Positions 24,520 to 64,000 of a DNA stretch of 64,000 nucleotides are shown one piece after another. This DNA comes from Antilocapra americana. Taxonomy: Eukaryota > Chordata > Mammalia > Artiodactyla > Antilocapridae. The DNA is taken from positions 5,638,828-5,702,827 of the forward strand of contig ML664174.1 in NCBI GenBank assembly GCA_007570785.1, read 5' to 3'. Position 1 is the first letter of the stretch, and every line of letters begins with the position of its first letter. The translations under genes and the position numbers were made by a program. The notes under the pieces were generated by a model. That model had not been told where the DNA came from. It ran no database searches and was given only the letters and a program-made list of their open reading frames with translations.

Positions 24520-24665
24520 AAATATGCTGTAGTATTTAATCTTCATTGCAGTCCTGTCTGGTAGATGCTATTGTCCCCCATTTACAGATGTGAAAACTGA
24601 GGTTCAAAAAGGCCTGTGGGGCTAAAGTCACATGCTAGTGCATCTGAGCTGGGAAGTAGGGAAAG
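24520..24665 (-). repeat. MIR
   Basis: It contains CCCCCATTTACAGATGTGAA, AACTGAGGTTCAAAAAGG and AAAGTCACATGCTAGTG. Confidence 0.7.
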
Positions 24666-24715
24666 CATGTTCTCGAAATCCATTTGCCTTTTCAGTACAT
24701 TTTAAGGAAGTATAG

Positions 24716-24842
24716 GGAATGTCCTGGCAGTCCAGTGGTTAGGACTTGGGTGCTTTCATTGCCAGGGACTTGGGTTTGATCCCTAATCGAGGAACTAAAA
24801 CCCCACCAGCCACATCCCATCACCCCCCGAAAAAAAAAAGAG
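24716..24842 (+). repeat. CHR-type SINE
   Basis: It contains TGTCCTGGCAGTCCAGTGGT, GGGTTTGATCCCTAATCGAG, GAACTAAAACCCCACCAGCC and an A-rich tail. Confidence 0.85.
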
Positions 24843-25964
24843 AGATATATGGACAGGATGCTTGTTAAAGATGTAATGGAAAGCACTTAGAGGATCTCAT
24901 GTGAAAGCAGGCTTGTGAGACCCACAGAGAATGTGGACAGGGTTCATCCTCTCTCCATCGTCTCCATGGACCTTGACTCAGCTCCTGTGTCCCATACTAC
25001 CCACCCCCCGTTGGAGCCTGGCCAGGACCGTTTGCAGCCTGGAGCTACAGTGCTGGATAGTTACCCTCTTTGTCTCCTAAAATCACCTTCATGCCAGATT
25101 ACATGTGGGCAGATGCTTCCAGGTCAGTGAGAAGCTGAACAGGGGTCCTTTGCCAGCCCCTCCCTCTCTGTCCAACGCCCTCTGAGGCTATGCAGTGGGG
25201 CTGGAGGTGGGTGAGGGATGAGAAGGGAGTGAGCCCCACTGTAGCATCGGCCACCCTTCCAGCATGGAGCCTAGGCCCTTTCCCTAAGACCTGTCTGCAC
25301 ACCTGAGCTCATTCTACAGCAAAGCGGGTCCCTGGTAAAGCCTGTCAGTGCCTGTCTCCTTAGGCAGGTTGTGAGACAAAGCACAGACCCCCTGATGGAA
25401 TTCTTGGAGCAAGGGGAAACTTGGATGGGGCAGGGCCTGGTGGGGAGTGAGGCAGCAAGATGCCATCTGCCTTTATTTGAAGTCAAGCTGGGCTGTAACC
25501 CTACTGGGGCAGCACTGCCTGGCACGCTGGGGCATCTGGGCTGGAGGCCGTGGGGCCAGGGTCTCTAGCATGGGCGTCCCCTGTGGCTGGTGGCTTTTCC
25601 TCCTGCCCAGGGGTGGGTGCCTCCCTCTGTCGTAATGTGGGAACTGGGGCTTCAGGACCAGGGCCTGCCCGTGCCAGAGGAGAGTGTCTGTGCAGTGTAC
25701 AGGAAGGACCTCGCTCCTGACTGTTGTCTCCTCTCCCGGGGCCCCGTCAGCCTCCTCTGCTGGGGATCCACAAGGCCACGGTCAAAGTCATAGGCTTTCT
25801 GCCCCCACAGCGCGCTTGTAGCCCTCTTCCCATAAGACACTGGAGGCAGTTCAAAATAGGAGTTCTCGAACCCAGGACCGAGTTGGGCAGCTGGAGCAGA
25901 GGGGAGGGTGTGTCCCTTGAGGCCCGTCCCTGGGGAAATTCTGGAAGAGCTAGTTTTCTCCTTC

Positions 25965-26175
25965 CTCTCAAAATTTATTGAGCATGCTCTAAGTGGCAAG
26001 CACTTTGTAGATGTTTTCCAGTTAATCCACTTGATGTCTATAAAGTGCCGACACTACCCCTGTTTTGTGGCTAAGAGACCTGAGGCTTAGGGAGGCGAGT
26101 CTGCAGCTCACACAGCTGGTAAAATGTGGATCTGAGTGCTAAACCGTATCTGGTTCCCCCCAAGTGCATGTTCTT
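25965..26175 (-). repeat. MIR
   Basis: It contains AAATTTATTGAGCATGCTCT, GGCAAGCACTTTGTAGATG and GAGACCTGAGGCTTAGGGAG. Confidence 0.75.
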
Positions 26176-26977
26176 AACCACTGTTTGCTCCGTGGCCCGA
26201 GCTTTGAGCTGGGTGCTGCTTGCAGGGGAGGCACTCAGAGGCCCCTTTCTGGCAGCCACCCTATTGGGGTCAAGATGGGGCCTTGGGGTCTTAGCCAAGT
26301 GCAGCCCCCCCCCCTCGCCCCCCGTGGCCTCAGAGGCAGGCCTTTGTGGGAGGGAATCTGGGCAAACACAGGTGCATCTCGGCCTCCAGGGCTCAGGGCC
26401 TGGCTTCTCCAGGAAGTGGGGCTGGCTGCTTTCAACAGCACTTTTCCTCTTGCAAAAGCGGTATCTTTTATCTCTTCCTCCTTTCTCACCCCATCCCCTC
26501 TCTACAACTGGATGGTAAACAGTGAGATTTCACGGTCCCCCTAACTGTGAGGGCGCTGGTGATTCCCACCAGGACCCTGGCACCACTGGACCTGAAACTC
26601 TGTCTGAGCTGCCGGGGTGATCCACTTCCTGCCAAGTCAGCAGAAAACCCCAGGCAGAAGCTGAGGGTGGGCCTGGGAGGGAGATGAGGGGAAGGTGCTG
26701 TGGAAATGCAAGATGGTGGTAAATGACCCACCCTCGGCAACTTAGAGTATGGTGACACCCAGGCGGAAGTGTACATAGGGACTCATGACAGCTGGGAGAG
26801 AACAAGGAACCATAAACAAAATTATACTTATTGTAAAGATTTAAAAATTCTTCAATTTTTTTTGTGTCAAAAAATTTACAGCAAAATTAAAAAAAAAACT
26901 AAGTAGCCTCTCATCCCCTGCTAGGTTTGCAATGCCAGCACAAGAGGAAGGCGACCCAGTGAATACTCTTTTTTTTC

Positions 26978-27140
26978 CCCTTTTATTAAAATTATTTATT
27001 TGGCTGTGTTAAGTCTTAGTTGCAGGGTCTTTGACCTTCATTGCAACATGTGGGATCTAGTTCCCTGACCAGGGATTGAACCTGGGCTGCCCGCATTGGG
27101 ACTGTGGAGTCTTAGCCACTGGACCACCAGGGACGTCCTG
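26978..27140 (-). repeat. CHR-type SINE
   Basis: It contains TTTATTTGGCTGTGTTAAGT, GATCTAGTTCCCTGACCAGG, GGATTGAACCTGGGCTGCCC and GGACCACCAGGGACGTCC. Confidence 0.88.
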
Positions 27141-27789
27141 TAGATATTCTTTCCTGTCCTGCTGTATCTTCTTTCCTCTGAGCCAGAGGGTTCCTGGGGG
27201 TCCCTGAGAGAGCTGTCAGTCCCTTGCCCTGATACCTTTCAGGTGTGGTTGGGTCTTCCTGGATCCTCTCACTGTGTGTGGGCTCCTTACATACTCCTTC
27301 ACTCAGCTGTCTCCTTTTTACATCCACCAGAGTGTCTGCTGCCCAGGGCAAGGATTTTGTTATTTCGCTCAGTGCTGCCTCTGTGACTCTGGGCACTGAG
27401 ACTCTGGGGTGAACACTGGGTCCATGTGTGAAGCTAAGCAGTGGCCACCTTGCAGTGGGATTAGGGCAGTGATGGGGGAGATGCAGGCTGTCAAGGGCTG
27501 ACACACCGCCCGATGTGGTGGGTGGCTATCTGGAAGGCTTTCTGAAGGAGGTGATCAAAGAAGAGTGTGAGTTGGCCAAGCCGGATGTAGGGGACACACC
27601 AGGCCAAGGGGTCAGTGTGTGTCTCCTGCCCACCTTCAGTCTCTGGTTCAGGTTCATCAAGTTTTGGGACAGCCCACACATCCCTCTCGCCTATCATGGG
27701 AGTGGGCTTGCCTATAGAGTAGGGATGTGTTTGCAGGGAGGGAAAAGAGTATCCTGTCTTGCTAAGTGCCTAGTGAAATATGATTTAAG

Positions 27790-28108
27790 AATGAGACCTG
27801 GACTTCCCTGGTGGTCCAGTGGATAAGAATCCGCCTGCCAGTGCAGGAGACCTGGGTTCAACCTTGGTCCCGGAATTGGACGATCTCACATGGCTCGAGG
27901 CAGCTAAGCCCATGTGCCACAGCTACTGAGCCCGCATGCTGCAACGACTGAAGCCTGTGTGCCCTAGAGCTGGCAGTGAGAAGCCCGCACCCCTCAACTA
28001 GGGAGTAGCCCCCGCTCGTCACCACTAGAGAGAGCCCCCCGTGCACAGCAGCAAAGACCGAGCAGAGCCATAAATAAATTTAAAAAATAACAAAAAAGAA
28101 ATGAGGCC
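27790..28108 (+). repeat. Full-length CHR-type SINE with target-site duplication
   Basis: It contains GACTTCCCTGGTGGTCCAGT, ACCTGGGTTCAACCTTGGTC, repeated GCCACAGCTACTGAGCCCGC modules, AGTAGCCCCCGCTCGTCACC and an AATAAATTTAAAAAAT tail. AATGAG(A/G)CC flanks it at 27790-27798 and 28100-28108. Confidence 0.88.
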
Positions 28109-29523
28109 CAATGTTGGGGACTGTCATAGCACAGCTTCTTCTCCCCTCCTGTGTGACTTCTTGCTCCAGGCTCTTCAACTCTTGCTTATAAACCTGCTCA
28201 GCCATTTCTTCTCCCCGGTCCCCACTGGTGTGGCATCCTGCCCTCCTCCTGCCCATTTTTGCCACTTCGCTTTGGAGTTCCCCAGGGCAAGAGGAAGTGG
28301 TGGTGGGGGGTCATGAGTCTGGTGACCTTCCAAAGAGGAGGAGTATTTCTAGCGTGGTCGCTGCTGTTTTGACGAATAGCTCACTCTCACCATTGCCACT
28401 TGGCAGCGCGGGTGGGAAGAGACCTGGCTGGCCTTGCTGGGGGTGACTGAATGTTGGCTCTTGAGCCCCTGTGAAATTGATAGTACCATTTGGTGCAGAG
28501 AAGTCTTGAATCACCAAGGAATAGTTTGGATCTGAAGCAGGAGAGCTCGCCTCTCTGTTTGTGAGCTGGGGAGAGGCACTTGCCCAGGTTTTGTTTGGAT
28601 GGGCAGAGTGAAATTGAAGCTCACACTTTTTATTTCTATTTGTTGAGTCACCCTGTTCCTTGAGTGAGCCACCAGGAGGTGCTTTTGGTCTGGGACAGCT
28701 TGGTCAGTGACCTCCCTGATCATCTGCTTAAGACAGAATACAGAAGCTTCAAGGTTCTCTCCCCATAGATCAGAAAATTACAGTGCTGATGATCTTTCAT
28801 TTACTCTCCTTACATTCCCTTTTAAAATTTTTGCTTGTACTTTTGCAGTTTAGGGTGCCTCTACCTCCCACCCCCATGTATAATACACACATACACCATA
28901 AGGTCCTTACCTTTCTCTCTCCTTATCCAGACACTGTCCCTCTGAACTCTGTCCCCAGTAAAACTGATTAAAGCTCTCCATTAGGTAGCTGCCAAGTGGG
29001 CAAGGATTTAATATATTTATTTACTCTAAGGTGTTAATGAGGCTTAATATTTTACCTCTGAGATACTCCACCTTGTAACTGTAAAGATTGAAACTAAGCT
29101 TTAAAATCTAAGAGGTAAACTGCCAAGAATAGAATCAAGCCACTTCTAAATGTAGGTGGGGACAGTGGTTTTGGAAGGTTGGGAGGGTGGACTTTAAAAG
29201 GAGGGCGCTGCTTTTTCCATCCCACTGGTGCCCCACTGTGCTGCTGACCCTATAGGGCAATGATGCCTCAGCTATTGCCCTGTGATGAGGTGAAGGAGAT
29301 TGTGTGAGACCACCATGCTGAGAGGTTTTATGGACTCTACTGAGTGGATTTCTTGCCCTCTTTGACCCCATCAGATGTCTTGACCAACAAGGATGACAAC
29401 ACTAGCCCACTCAGCACGTTGCACAAAACCACCGGAAAAATGACATGAAGCAGCCGGGTCTTGGGGACACAGTGAGGCCCCCGTGAGAGCCTCAGAGACC
29501 TTGTGGCTTGTGGGAGAGCCTGA

Positions 29524-64000
<34,477 letters not shown>

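Overview
The window is nuclear DNA from a ruminant, most likely a bovid. The evidence is the density of Bov-tA/Bov-A2 SINEs, artiodactyl CHR-type tRNA-Glu SINEs and bovine-type L1 3' ends lying among old mammalian MIR, L2, L1M, MER and MLT1 repeats. I cannot separate cattle from sheep, goat or buffalo from this sequence alone.

The only gene I can support is ACTN1 (alpha-actinin-1) on the + strand. The window opens inside its long first intron (1-29550), contains internal exons 2 to 14, and ends inside intron 14. The exons are 29551-29665, 33905-34024, 41482-41568, 43417-43504, 44019-44097, 47394-47475, 48700-48785, 55610-55702, 56943-57173, 58848-58995, 62004-62154, 62653-62761 and 63260-63400. 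They join in frame without a stop into 1530 nt (510 codons), matching residues 36-545 of the 892-residue family member: most of CH1, all of CH2, the neck, spectrin repeats 1 and 2, and the start of repeat 3. Paralogue-specific residues ([44 protein letters not shown] read in separate pieces) fit ACTN1 rather than ACTN4, ACTN2 or ACTN3. Exon 1, the promoter and the EF-hand exons lie outside.

The most interesting object is in intron 8. At 49968-50051 there is an 84-nt decayed copy of exon 8 with a strong polypyrimidine tract, AG acceptor and GTGAGC donor, but with frameshifts and stops. Its sequence resembles the alternative exon 8 known from ACTN4 (IGTLRPD-like), so it looks like the dead half of an ancestral mutually exclusive exon pair in ACTN1. 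If still spliced it would act as a premature-stop (poison) exon in either splicing mode.

Other notable structures are a local duplication in intron 1 (about 9978-10453 and 12134-12561, each an SINE plus L2 tail with a CA tract), a 14-bp perfect inverted repeat with homeodomain-like TAATTA cores in intron 3, a nearly pure poly-C tract at the exon 10 acceptor, a non-consensus GTTCGT donor at exon 6, and several SINE insertions whose target-site duplications date them after the L1, MIR or MLT1 copies they interrupt. The remaining introns hold repeats and otherwise unrecognised sequence. I found no second protein gene, RNA gene, CRISPR array or other system.
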